A DNA stretch of 57,255 nucleotides from a virus (IMGVR_UViG_3300042294_005616:1-57255), one strand, 5' to 3'; positions 50,822-57,255 are shown, counted from the first letter of the stretch. The notes: generated by a model from the letters alone, not told the origin. Program-made: numbers and translations.

Positions 50822-51079
50822 ATGATATCACCACAATCAATCAGAAAAGGAATCATCATCAAATTTGATGGTGTAGAAGTAGACAAAAAAACAGTCATCG
50901 ATGCTAGTGAAGGATGGAGTCCAAATCATGAAATTCTATTCAAAAAACTACTTAAACAAGGTGGCCAATTCAAAATCAATGGAGTATTAGTTTCAGTTAC
51001 ACCTGAAGAAAAAACATTTAACTCGAGAGGCGAAACCGATGGGGGCGCTCCAAAAGTAGATCCATTAGCAAGATTTTAA
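50822..51079 (+). CDS. Hypothetical protein (85 aa)
   Basis: ATG at 50822 is chosen because it follows an A-rich gap and begins at ISPQSIRKG; an earlier ATG at 50795 lies in the end of the previous gene. The domain is small and beta-rich with a disordered C-terminus (NSRGETDGGAPKVDPLARF). Function unknown. A strong terminator follows. Confidence 0.5.
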   Translation: MISPQSIRKGIIIKFDGVEVDKKTVIDASEGWSPNHEILFKKLLKQGGQFKINGVLVSVTPEEKTFNSRGETDGGAPKVDPLARF

Positions 51080-51089
51080 TTAAGGAAGA

Positions 51090-51109
51090 GGGGGCGTAAG
51101 CCCCCTTTT
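51090..51109 (+). terminator. Terminator fused to promoter motif
   Basis: GGGGGC (51090-51095) pairs with GCCCCC (51100-51105) over GTAA, then TTTT. The T-run is part of TTTTGTATATT, so terminator and promoter overlap. Confidence 0.85.
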
Positions 51110-51116
51110 GTATATT
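51106..51116 (+). promoter_or_regulatory. TTTTGTATATT promoter motif on a terminator T-tract
   Basis: It begins on the four T that end the terminator and is followed by TATACAAATTTAAG before the start at 51133. Confidence 0.5.
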
Positions 51117-51132
51117 TATACAAATTTAAGAA

Positions 51133-51342
51133 ATGAAGGTTTTATTAGATAGAAAAAATAGAGTAGCCCCAACACGACAATTCATCTTGTTAAACGAGTA
51201 TTGTCAGGTATATTGTGGATTGCAAGGTGGCTACCCAGCATTCAGTGATAATATTGATGAAGGAAAATGGCTTGAAAATGATGAACAAGTAAAAATGATT
51301 CAACAAGGGACTTCATTTAAGTTAGAAAAAGAATTTATCTAA
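51133..51342 (+). CDS. Hypothetical protein (69 aa)
   Basis: The product contains ILLNEYCQVYCGLQGGYPAF and is likely a small beta-rich domain. It starts after AAGAA with no Shine-Dalgarno. No family is recognised. Confidence 0.5.
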   Translation: MKVLLDRKNRVAPTRQFILLNEYCQVYCGLQGGYPAFSDNIDEGKWLENDEQVKMIQQGTSFKLEKEFI

Positions 51343-51364
51343 GGACAAAGAGATTAAAAAGAAA

Positions 51365-51375
51365 TTTCGTATATT
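51365..51375 (+). promoter_or_regulatory. TTTCGTATATT...TATAAAAAG promoter motif
   Basis: A perfect copy of the motif with TATAAAAAG 6 bases after it; the RadA-like gene starts at 51403. Confidence 0.6.
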
Positions 51376-51402
51376 GATTGTATAAAAAGAAAAGAAAAAG
51401 TT

Positions 51403-52221
51403 ATGAATATTACAAAAAGACAAACAACAGGAAAACGAGGACGACCAGCTAAAGTACAAAATTTAACTCCGGTTCCATCCATTATTGATTTCTCCCAAAT
51501 CACTAAACTAAACAAATTAGACATTGACAAGCGAATGCTCGAATCAATGACAACTGGAGTACCAGTAGTGGATGAATTATTTTCACATGAAGGTGGTGTC
51601 CCATGTTCAACAAATATTATGGCAATTGGTGATCCAGGTGTAGGTAAAACTACAGTAATGCTAGATGTTTTAGCATCTGTTCAAAACAAAGGACGTAAAT
51701 GTCTATTTGTTTCAGGTGAAATGGGTCGCAAACAAATGTTCAAATATACTGAGCGATTCAAGCAATTTGGAATTGTAGATACTTTGTTTACATCCGACTA
51801 CATGCAATACAATACAAAAGATGTTGTTGAGCAAGCATTTGATCTTGGATATGACTTGGTTTTGATTGATTCAATTGCTGAAATCATTGAAGGTGCTCGT
51901 GATGACAATGGTTGGGATCGTAAAACAGCTGAATCATGGTTGGTAGAGGTTTGTGTTCGAAACAATAAAGGCGAAAACAAACAAAACAAATTTACTTCAT
52001 TCCTATTGATCCAGCAAGTAACTAAATCAGGCGAGTTTGTAGGTTCAAATAAGCTGAAGCATATGACTGACGCCATGCTAGAAATGCGACGTGAATCAGA
52101 ACGTGATGGTGGAGGTTGCTTCATGATGTTCAACAAAAACAGAAACGGAAACGTAAACAAGAAATTGTCGTTTGCACTTTCAAACAACAAAATCGATTAC
52201 GGAATTTTAGTAGATGCTTAA
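51403..52221 (+). CDS. RadA/Sms-like recombination ATPase
   Basis: The 272-residue ATPase has Walker A GDPGVGKTT (76-84), CLFVSGEM (100-107; RadA has YVSGEES), Walker B LVLIDSI (152-158), the KSGEFVGSNKLKHMTDAML segment (about 208-226; RadA has G-x-x-G-x-x-x-LEHMVD) and NKNRNG near 244-249, corresponding to the KNRFG motif that marks RadA. The N-terminal zinc finger and C-terminal Lon-like domain of bacterial RadA are missing. The start TGKRGRPAKVQN (9-20) is an AT-hook core. It probably serves recombination or branch migration. Confidence 0.82.
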   Translation: MNITKRQTTGKRGRPAKVQNLTPVPSIIDFSQITKLNKLDIDKRMLESMTTGVPVVDELFSHEGGVPCSTNIMAIGDPGVGKTTVMLDVLASVQNKGRKCLFVSGEMGRKQMFKYTERFKQFGIVDTLFTSDYMQYNTKDVVEQAFDLGYDLVLIDSIAEIIEGARDDNGWDRKTAESWLVEVCVRNNKGENKQNKFTSFLLIQQVTKSGEFVGSNKLKHMTDAMLEMRRESERDGGGCFMMFNKNRNGNVNKKLSFALSNNKIDYGILVDA

Positions 52222-52233
52222 TTTTCGTATATT
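52222..52233 (+). promoter_or_regulatory. TTTTCGTATATT...TATAAAAAG promoter motif
   Basis: A perfect copy with TATAAAAAG following it. It starts one base after the stop of the RadA-like gene and precedes the gene at 52255. Confidence 0.6.
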
Positions 52234-52254
52234 GAATGTATAAAAAGAGAAAAA

Positions 52255-52509
52255 ATGGAAGAATTTGAAGATGAATTACCAGATGAAGCATATGAGTTAC
52301 TAGCAAAAGTACTCCCACTTCACCCAGCAATTGCAAATAGTGGTTTAGATGGAAAAAACAAATGTTATTTACAATATGCTTTAGAAGAAGAATTTGACAA
52401 TGATATTGAAAAATTATTAGAGGATATTCAAAAGTTTGCTGTTGAAGCAGAAGAATATGAAATAGCAGCAATTATTAGAGACGCATTAAACAAAGAAACA
52501 AATGGCTAA
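52255..52509 (+). CDS. Small acidic protein with UVR-like motif
   Basis: The 84-residue acidic protein contains FAVEAEEYEIAAIIRDAL near its end, resembling the UvrB/UvrC A-x-x-x-E-x-YExAAxIRD motif used in protein contacts. The preceding part is helical (LLEDIQKFAVEA). It overlaps the next gene by 8 bases. Function unknown. Confidence 0.5.
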   Translation: MEEFEDELPDEAYELLAKVLPLHPAIANSGLDGKNKCYLQYALEEEFDNDIEKLLEDIQKFAVEAEEYEIAAIIRDALNKETNG

Positions 52510-52846
52510 GAAAGAAAAACACACAATTGAAGTAAAATTTTTGGATTTGAAAACACGTTTCAAATCAGGTGAAATGAGTATTGAAGAAGTTGATCAAGTT
52601 ACTTGTGAATTGATTGCTGAATTAGCCGTTTTGACTACAAAAGGTTATACTGAAATCAATGGAACATCAATCGACTTATACAAAGATAGAGTTTGGTGGA
52701 TTGTAGAGAAAGCAGGACTACTCCCAGAATATAGAGACGATGAAGACTTTGTTGATGAGGAAATGGATGATGAAGAAGATGATTACTACAACGATGATGA
52801 GTACGAATACTCCATTGAAATAGATGATAGTAAATTTTATAGATAA
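52502..52846 (+). CDS. Acidic hypothetical protein (114 aa)
   Basis: The N-terminal 75 residues form a helical domain, with a C-terminal tail of Asp/Glu/Tyr repeats (DDEEDDYYNDDEYEYS), probably disordered and DNA-mimic-like in charge. No family is recognised. Confidence 0.5.
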   Translation: MAKKEKHTIEVKFLDLKTRFKSGEMSIEEVDQVTCELIAELAVLTTKGYTEINGTSIDLYKDRVWWIVEKAGLLPEYRDDEDFVDEEMDDEEDDYYNDDEYEYSIEIDDSKFYR

Positions 52847-52866
52847 ATTTGGAGATCTGAAAAAGA

Positions 52867-52877
52867 TTTCGTATGTT
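52867..52877 (+). promoter_or_regulatory. TTTCGTATGTT promoter motif
   Basis: It differs from the consensus by one base and is followed by TATAAGAAAAG; the DUF932-like gene starts at 52920. Confidence 0.55.
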
Positions 52878-52919
52878 GAGGTATAAGAAAAGAAAGAAAT
52901 AAATTAAAAAAAGAAAGTT

Positions 52920-53729
52920 ATGTTAGATTTAAGCACAAATGAGTTTTTGACGTTAGATGAAGTAAAACAACGCGCTAGCTCAATTTTTAGTAAAACAGCC
53001 GCTCCAACGGTTTCAGACAAGTTTACACACATCCCAACATTCAAAGTAATTGAAGACATGGAACAATTAGGTTGGAGTGTAGTTGATGCCAAACAAGTAA
53101 AGGCACGTACAGAAGGAACTAAAGGTTTCCAAAAACACCTAGTAGTGTTCCGTAACCCAGATGTAGTAATCAATGGTGCTGACGGTGATACAGTATTTCC
53201 ACAAATCCTATTGACCAATTCAAACGATGGTAAAAACGCATTTACATTTACTGCAGGTTTATTCCGAATGGTATGTGAGAATGGTTTAGTTATTTCAACC
53301 GAGCAATTCAACGATGTGAAAATGCGTCACATGGGTTACACATTTGAGGAATTGCAATCGCAAATTCGTGAAATGGTTGAGCAATTGCCTTTGACAGTTG
53401 AGTCAATGAACAAAATGAAACAAATCCAATTGAACGAAGAACAAGCAAAAGCATTAGCTAAAAAAGCATTGACAACTCGATTCACTGAAGAGCAAGTCAA
53501 AGATGTACAAGTTGATTTAGATGAATTGCTCAAACCAACTCGTGCTGAAGATAAAGGTACTGATTTATGGACTGTCTTCAATGTGATTCAAGAAAAAATA
53601 TTAAACGGTGATTTCAATTACATTTCAGGTGTGAAACAACGTAAAGCACGTAAAGTGAAGAATTTCAAACAAGATATGGAAATCAACCAAAAATTATTTG
53701 CAATGGCAGCTGAATTCGTAGCTGCCTAA
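52920..53729 (+). CDS. DUF932-like protein
   Basis: The 269-residue protein has the layout of the DUF932 (plasmid/phage) family: KFTHIPTFKVIEDMEQLGW (34-52), HLVVFRNPD (73-81), GLFRMVCENGLVIS (113-126) and ALTTRFTEEQVKDV. The role of the family is unknown; members are common on plasmids and phages. A GGCAGCT/AGCTGCC hairpin (53705-53726) forms at its very end. It is followed by a structured RNA locus. Confidence 0.8.
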   Translation: MLDLSTNEFLTLDEVKQRASSIFSKTAAPTVSDKFTHIPTFKVIEDMEQLGWSVVDAKQVKARTEGTKGFQKHLVVFRNPDVVINGADGDTVFPQILLTNSNDGKNAFTFTAGLFRMVCENGLVISTEQFNDVKMRHMGYTFEELQSQIREMVEQLPLTVESMNKMKQIQLNEEQAKALAKKALTTRFTEEQVKDVQVDLDELLKPTRAEDKGTDLWTVFNVIQEKILNGDFNYISGVKQRKARKVKNFKQDMEINQKLFAMAAEFVAA

Positions 53730-53738
53730 GCATAAAAA

Positions 53739-53816
53739 AAGTGGATGACCATGAAGTGAAACCAAACAAACTAAAAGCGCCCTCAGTGGTACATGGATCA
53801 GGCGCTTTATCCACTT
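53739..53816 (+). ncRNA. Pseudoknotted small RNA upstream of second tRNA-like element
   Basis: AAGTGGAT (53739-53746) pairs with ATCCACTT (53809-53816), and AAAGCGCC (53774-53781) pairs with GGCGCTTT (53801-53808), so the two helices stack end to end. CCATG (53749-53753) pairs with CATGG (53792-53796) inside the hairpin loop, giving a pseudoknot. It ends two bases before the tRNA-like acceptor. No known riboswitch or ribozyme core was recognised. Confidence 0.55.
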
Positions 53817-53818
53817 AT

Positions 53819-53899
53819 AGTCAGGTATTGCGTAATGTGAAAGCGGCTATCACATCCTATAAGGTTGCAATGTCGCAGGTTCGAATCCTGTCCTGACTA
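53819..53899 (+). tRNA. tRNA-like element, non-standard middle
   Basis: Acceptor stem AGTCAGG/CCTGACT (53819-53825 with 53892-53898) and T-arm GCAGG-TTCGAAT-CCTGT (53875-53891) are tRNA-like, and the acceptor is identical to the element at 47547. The middle does not form D and anticodon arms; instead ATTGC/GCAAT (53827-53831 with 53867-53871) encloses a TGTGA/TCACA hairpin (53836-53840 with 53850-53854). It may be a decayed tRNA or a tRNA mimic. Confidence 0.45.
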
Positions 53900-53929
53900 C
53901 GCTGCTTCATAACCAGTTTTCTTTTTTAC

Positions 53930-53959
53930 CCTGCCTCGCTTATGCGGGGCAGGTTTTTT
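53930..53959 (+). terminator. Strong terminator after second RNA locus
   Basis: CCTGCCTCGC (53930-53939) pairs with GCGGGGCAGG (53944-53953) over TTAT, followed by six T. Confidence 0.9.
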
Positions 53960-53988
53960 GAACAAAGGAATGGTTTTAGCAAAAGAGA

Positions 53989-53999
53989 TTTCGTATATT
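53989..53999 (+). promoter_or_regulatory. TTTCGTATATT...TATAAAAAAAAG promoter motif
   Basis: A perfect copy, with TATAAA 7 bases on; the next gene starts at 54019. Confidence 0.6.
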
Positions 54000-54018
54000 A
54001 ATTGTATAAAAAAAAGAA

Positions 54019-54423
54019 ATGAACATTCAAAATTTGAATCCACAAGAACTAGAGCAATTACAGACATTGCTCAATAAAATGAACCCTCAACCAATTGAAA
54101 TCGATCCAGTTGAGAAAATGATTGAGGGTATCATAGATAATTTTGACTTTAATCAAGTTCAACATGCAATGGATTTGTTGGATTGGAAATGGCGTGGTGA
54201 ATATGTTACAGTTGATATGCTTAAAGAAACCGCTAAACAATTACTTCGTGGCGCAATGAAATCTCGTTTGGGTGAATTTAAAAATGAACATTATGAAATG
54301 GGAATCGTTAATGGTACAGGTGGATTTGAAGCTAAAGCATGGTGTGACGAAACCAAAACAAAAATTGTAGCACTTGATCTCAAATTCATATTGGAAAGTT
54401 GGGACGAATCAATTGAAGAATGA
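54019..54423 (+). CDS. Hypothetical phage protein (134 aa)
   Basis: The protein contains FNQVQHAMDLLDWKWRGEYVTVDMLKETAKQLLRGAM, with a Trp-rich core, and GTGGFEAKAWCDE. It resembles conserved phage proteins without known role. It overlaps the next gene by ATGA. Confidence 0.55.
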   Translation: MNIQNLNPQELEQLQTLLNKMNPQPIEIDPVEKMIEGIIDNFDFNQVQHAMDLLDWKWRGEYVTVDMLKETAKQLLRGAMKSRLGEFKNEHYEMGIVNGTGGFEAKAWCDETKTKIVALDLKFILESWDESIEE

Positions 54424-54698
54424 AAAAAAGAAAGTTATTACCTGTAGTTGAAGCATTTGGTCGTAACAGAATTACTCCACGTTACGACCAGGACTATAAC
54501 ATGAAAAAAATGGTTGGACGTACACTACGTTGTAATATGTTTCCAACTTTTCTAGGTAGGTTACTTTATACACATGATGAACGTTGCTACTTTGTAATGG
54601 TGGAAAACCCAACATTTACCAAATACAATCATTGTGCTGGACAAGTAGAGTATCTAAATGAATATACCGTGATGACAATGAAATTTGAGGAGGAATAG
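54420..54698 (+). CDS. Hypothetical protein (92 aa)
   Basis: The product is small and basic, with CNMFPTFLGRLLYTHDERCYFVM, perhaps a beta-barrel fold. It starts with ATGA overlap on the previous stop. No family is recognised. Confidence 0.5.
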   Translation: MKKRKLLPVVEAFGRNRITPRYDQDYNMKKMVGRTLRCNMFPTFLGRLLYTHDERCYFVMVENPTFTKYNHCAGQVEYLNEYTVMTMKFEEE

Positions 54699-54713
54699 TG
54701 ATCATCAAATAAA

Positions 54714-54724
54714 TTTCGTATATT
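54714..54724 (+). promoter_or_regulatory. TTTCGTATATT promoter motif
   Basis: A perfect copy, 18 bases before the ATG at 54742. Its position decides the start of the phosphoesterase, because an upstream in-frame ATG lies before it. Confidence 0.6.
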
Positions 54725-54741
54725 CCAATAAATTAAAGAAA

Positions 54742-55248
54742 ATGAGTATTGTTCGATTTATAGCAGATTTACACTTATCACACCAAAACATGGCTAAGCG
54801 ACGTGGTTTCTCAACTGTAGAGGAACACGACGAGCACATCATTGCTAAATGGAATAGTGTTGTAAACAAACGAGACGTTACCTATATTTTAGGTGATGTG
54901 ACTATGGAGAAATCAGCTCCATACCATTTACTTGATCGTCTAAATGGTATAAAACATATTGTGTTAGGAAACCACGATCGCCGTCAAGACACTAAAAAAC
55001 TATTTCAATACGCTGAAAGTGTAGGTGGTATGATCAACTATAAAGGTGTTTTCCTTACTCACTGCCCAATTCACTCAGATGAACTTGAGTATGGTATCGT
55101 AAAAAACATTCACGGACACATCCATGATAAAGTAGTGATGAAGATGCTTGATGGATGGGAAGTACCAGATGAACGTTATTTTTGTGTTTCGTGTGAGCAA
55201 GTAGATTATTTACCTAAATCACTTGAGGACTTAGGTATTGAAAGATAA
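54742..55248 (+). CDS. Calcineurin-like metallophosphoesterase
   Basis: The 168-residue enzyme has FIADLHLSHQNM (6-17), YILGDVTME near 49-57, HIVLGNHDRR near 73-82, LTHCPIHSDE near 107-116 and IHGHIHDK near 124-131, the full metal-binding set. The start at 54742 is supported by the promoter motif just upstream. It is shorter and different from the other phosphoesterase at 48444. Substrate unknown. Confidence 0.87.
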   Translation: MSIVRFIADLHLSHQNMAKRRGFSTVEEHDEHIIAKWNSVVNKRDVTYILGDVTMEKSAPYHLLDRLNGIKHIVLGNHDRRQDTKKLFQYAESVGGMINYKGVFLTHCPIHSDELEYGIVKNIHGHIHDKVVMKMLDGWEVPDERYFCVSCEQVDYLPKSLEDLGIER

Positions 55249-55249
55249 A

Positions 55250-55259
55250 TTCGTATATT
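55250..55259 (+). promoter_or_regulatory. TTCGTATATT...TATAAATAAGGG promoter motif
   Basis: The motif begins two bases after the stop of the phosphoesterase and is followed by TATAAATA; the next gene starts at 55278. Confidence 0.6.
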
Positions 55260-55277
55260 AAAGTATAAATAAGGGTT

Positions 55278-55511
55278 ATGAAAGAAAAAGCATTTAAAAC
55301 AAAAGTAAGTTTAGTAATTCAAAGTCACTTAAGTGATGCAATAATAAAATCTAATCATCTAACATTGATAGAAGAAGCTCAAGAACATTTATATTTTGTG
55401 AAGTATTTAGTTACTAATTTTCCAAATACTAATAAAAAAATAGATGTTGATGTACTTTATGATCAATGGAAGACATGTTACCTTTCTATACCTACTAAAA
55501 CTAATATTTAA
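55278..55511 (+). CDS. Hypothetical protein (77 aa) starting MKEKAFKTKV
   Basis: The protein is helical (LIEEAQEHLYFVKYLVTNFP). The first 20 bases of the coding region and the leader GGGTT closely match those of the next gene (MKEKAFETHV), suggesting a duplication of the initiation region. Function unknown. Confidence 0.5.
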   Translation: MKEKAFKTKVSLVIQSHLSDAIIKSNHLTLIEEAQEHLYFVKYLVTNFPNTNKKIDVDVLYDQWKTCYLSIPTKTNI

Positions 55512-55524
55512 AGAAAAAAAGGTT

Positions 55525-55809
55525 ATGAAAGAAAAAGCATTTGAAACACACGTAGATAAAGAATATGGTAGGGATGGATTCCAAATGACATTCGCCAATG
55601 GTTGTACCATTAGTGTTATATTTGGAAAACACACTTACAGCGATAACGGAGAAACAACAGCTGAAGTTGCTGCTTGGCACTCAAATGGAAATTGGATGTA
55701 TCATCAAGAAGGTGATTGGATTGAAATTCGAAACAGTTCAGATGTAATGCCTCGCAGAACAGCAGATGAAGTTGCAAAATTAATTTATTCACTCAGTCAA
55801 TACAAATAG
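55525..55809 (+). CDS. Hypothetical protein (94 aa) starting MKEKAFETHV
   Basis: The start at ATG 55525 (AAAAGGTTATG) is chosen over the upstream ATG because of the duplicated start with the previous gene. It contains DGFQMTFANGCTISVIFGKHTYSDN and a Trp-rich MYHQEGDWIEIRN segment, likely a beta-rich domain. It overlaps no neighbour. Function unknown. Confidence 0.55.
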   Translation: MKEKAFETHVDKEYGRDGFQMTFANGCTISVIFGKHTYSDNGETTAEVAAWHSNGNWMYHQEGDWIEIRNSSDVMPRRTADEVAKLIYSLSQYK

Positions 55810-55811
55810 AT

Positions 55812-55907
55812 ATGTTTTACGTTATATTAGGAATAACTGGATTAACAGTATGTGTAGTTTTATTTGTAGCATCAGTTGCTGAAATAGTTTCTTCAATGAA
55901 GGAATAG
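55812..55907 (+). CDS. Tiny membrane protein (31 aa)
   Basis: The product is a single hydrophobic helix (FYVILGITGLTVCVVLFVAS) with a short charged end. It starts two bases after the previous stop. Confidence 0.5.
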   Translation: MFYVILGITGLTVCVVLFVASVAEIVSSMKE

Positions 55908-55922
55908 AAGATATAAGAGATA

Positions 55923-55933
55923 TTTCGTATATT
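55923..55933 (+). promoter_or_regulatory. TTTCGTATATT...TATAAAAAAG promoter motif
   Basis: A perfect copy, followed by GAGGATATAAAAAAG; the next gene starts at 55955. Confidence 0.6.
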
Positions 55934-55954
55934 GAGGATATAAAAAAGAAAGTT

Positions 55955-56686
55955 ATGGAAGGAAAACAGTTAGATTTATTTGAAGGTGTGTTGTTAACAG
56001 CCGATCAACAAGAAAAAGTAAACACATATATTGAAAACTGTAAGAAAAATTCAGAGTTCACTCAAAAGAAACACCTCAACATTGTAGGATTGTTGCTTAT
56101 GAATGGTTTTTGTAAGGATGTTCATTTTGAAGAAAGTTGCAAAACAACTATTGAAACACGTACTGTAAAATTAGGTTATACCTATAATAATACTGATTTT
56201 GAAACAGAAGTTACAGCTGAATATAGCCAATCAGATATTTATCTATTAGGGCAAAGGTTTGATTCATATGAAGGCAAAGTTAAACCATCCAAGTTTTACT
56301 TTGATGTTGAAAAAGATAAGATTCAATGTGGTTCAATCACAGAACAATATCGATTCTACAAACCAAGAACACTACTTGAAAAACTCAAATATCACAATGA
56401 AAATGCTGTGTATCGATTTGAGGAACATCAAAAGAAAACAAACCTAGAAAAAAACGTTATTGAAAAATATTCAAAACTATACCCAAATGCTACAATAGAA
56501 GCTAAAGATGATTGGAGCAAATATGGTGGTTCATATCGAATAGTAGAAGTTAAATTTGAATCAGGCAGTTATATTCAGTTTAAGTTAGATACTTACAACC
56601 TCAAAGAATATCTATACAAGAAATATGACGCTGCATTTGAAAAACTTACAACAGAAGAATTGTTAGATAGATTCTCAAAACAGTAA
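55955..56686 (+). CDS. Hypothetical protein (243 aa)
   Basis: The protein starts in AAAGTTATG and opens MEGKQLDLFEGVLLTADQQEK; QLDLFEG resembles short peptides that bind sliding clamps (QLxLF), so a clamp-interacting role is conceivable. It continues through a mixed domain with several Cys and long charged segments. No family is recognised. A terminator follows. Confidence 0.55.
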   Translation: MEGKQLDLFEGVLLTADQQEKVNTYIENCKKNSEFTQKKHLNIVGLLLMNGFCKDVHFEESCKTTIETRTVKLGYTYNNTDFETEVTAEYSQSDIYLLGQRFDSYEGKVKPSKFYFDVEKDKIQCGSITEQYRFYKPRTLLEKLKYHNENAVYRFEEHQKKTNLEKNVIEKYSKLYPNATIEAKDDWSKYGGSYRIVEVKFESGSYIQFKLDTYNLKEYLYKKYDAAFEKLTTEELLDRFSKQ

Positions 56687-56692
56687 AAAAGG

Positions 56693-56715
56693 AAGCCCTC
56701 AATTAAGAGGGCTTT
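56693..56715 (+). terminator. Terminator overlapped by the next promoter
   Basis: AAGCCCTC (56693-56700) pairs with GAGGGCTT (56707-56714); the last T of the stem are the first T of TTTCGTATATT. The T-tract is short, so termination may be partial. Confidence 0.65.
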
Positions 56716-56723
56716 CGTATATT
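56713..56723 (+). promoter_or_regulatory. TTTCGTATATT promoter motif on terminator arm
   Basis: The motif shares its first two T with the terminator stem; ATG follows at 56746. Confidence 0.6.
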
Positions 56724-56745
56724 TCAGTAAATAAAAAAGAAAGTT

Positions 56746-57030
56746 ATGAAATTTGATTTTGAAAGAGGTAAACAACAATTGATAGAGTGGATGGATGCTG
56801 AATTTGACTGTACATATGGTTATTCACTTCAGTATATTAAAGAACTAAGTACTATAGAAGATGTTCAATATGAAGTAGAATCGTTTCGTCGATTTGAAGA
56901 AAGTTGGGTTGGTAAAACAGCAGCTGTTAATAGAGCTACTACAATGAGAGAAATTTTTGAAGCATTGAAAGACACTGCTATTGAAGATGATGATAATTTT
57001 ATTATTGAACTTTTTACAACTGAGCAATGA
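56746..57030 (+). CDS. Hypothetical protein (94 aa)
   Basis: The acidic helical protein starts in AAAGTTATG and contains a Trp/Phe pair and EDVQYEVESFRRFEESWVGK. It overlaps the next gene by ATGA. No family is recognised. Confidence 0.5.
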   Translation: MKFDFERGKQQLIEWMDAEFDCTYGYSLQYIKELSTIEDVQYEVESFRRFEESWVGKTAAVNRATTMREIFEALKDTAIEDDDNFIIELFTTEQ

Positions 57031-57255
57031 AAACAATAGACAAAGAAGGATTAGAATGGTTAGTAGAAATGGATGTACTACAACCAAACCTTGAAACAAG
57101 AACAATGACAACCGCAGTAGAATTTTTAGAAAGTGTTGAGGTTGATAAGTTTGCTAAAGATAGTATTAAACATAGATACAATAGTTATGGTGAAAACATA
57201 ACTTCAGAAACTCAAAAATTAGATACAATTTATGGATTTAAACAAGGATTCCAAA
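57027..57255 (+). CDS. Hypothetical protein, cut by window edge
   Basis: The frame is open from ATG 57027 (ATGA overlap) to the end of the window, giving at least 76 residues (MKTIDKEGLEWLVEMDV...). It is helical and acidic, with no recognised domain. Confidence 0.45.
   Translation, partial: MKTIDKEGLEWLVEMDVLQPNLETRTMTTAVEFLESVEVDKFAKDSIKHRYNSYGENITSETQKLDTIYGFKQGFQ

Noticed and set aside
51798-52471. Antisense frames across the RadA-like gene and its neighbour
   Set aside because: They lie opposite well-supported genes and lack any recognisable domain.
53739-53816. preQ1 riboswitch linked to the deazaguanine genes
   Set aside because: The pseudoknot does not match the conserved bases of the preQ1 classes known to me, and it is about 40 kb from those genes.

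Overview
The window looks like part of a large, strictly lytic tailed phage of the T4-like (contractile tail) type whose host is probably a member of Bacteroidota (Flavobacteriia-like). The T4-type signs are a family B DNA polymerase, a gp45-like sliding clamp, a gp44-like clamp loader subunit and a probable gp62 partner. The host guess rests on the A/T-rich composition, A-rich start regions with few Shine-Dalgarno sequences, a GEVED domain, a Bacteroidota-style lipoprotein and an outer-membrane-barrel-like protein. Every gene I can support is on the + strand. Genes are packed tightly, with ATGA overlaps, one-base gaps (TAATATG) and short overlaps. No integrase, insertion sequence or CRISPR array was seen.

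Layout. 1-7145: four exported proteins (a barrel-like protein, a GEVED/dockerin-like protein, a small secreted protein, a secreted HExxH zincin), then a lysis cassette (holin-like, GH19 endolysin, L,D-transpeptidase-like protein), a membrane/coiled-coil protein and a fibre-like protein. 7198-11503: small genes, ThyX, a hot-dog thioesterase, a lytic transglycosylase and a DpdA/TGT-like enzyme. 11551-16675: QueC, QueD, QueE and FolE, with thioredoxin, a phosphoribosyltransferase and a MazG-like protein. With DpdA these form a route for building 7-cyano-7-deazaguanine (preQ0) and placing it in phage DNA. 16697-28974: replication (polymerase, clamp, clamp loader, Cas4/RecB-like nuclease), a complete GroES/GroEL pair, and four proteins sharing an RMQxLAGII-type motif.

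29003-44894 is a long, tightly coupled glycan operon: glycosyltransferases, two FkbM methyltransferases, a HAD phosphatase-like protein, a YhcH/NanQ-like protein, two NeuB-family synthases, a PseB-like dehydratase, a DegT-type aminotransferase, a formyltransferase, a NeuA/SpsF-like cytidylyltransferase, a sialyltransferase-like/DUF115-like protein and a 2-oxoglutarate dioxygenase. Together they suggest that the phage makes, activates and transfers a nonulosonic (sialic-acid-like) sugar, possibly N-formylated.

44891-57255 holds small regulatory and accessory genes (zinc-finger proteins, SWIM-type protein, two metallophosphoesterases, RadA-like ATPase, DUF932 protein) and two structured RNA loci. 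The first, 47455-48006, is an intricate non-coding RNA of about 550 nt with an embedded class II tRNA-like element and its own terminator. The second, 53739-53959, repeats the same plan in small: a pseudoknot, then a tRNA-like element with the same acceptor stem, then a terminator. A promoter-like motif, TTTCGTATATT followed by TATAAA, recurs about 20-50 nt before many start codons, and in several places it is fused to the T-tract of the terminator before it.
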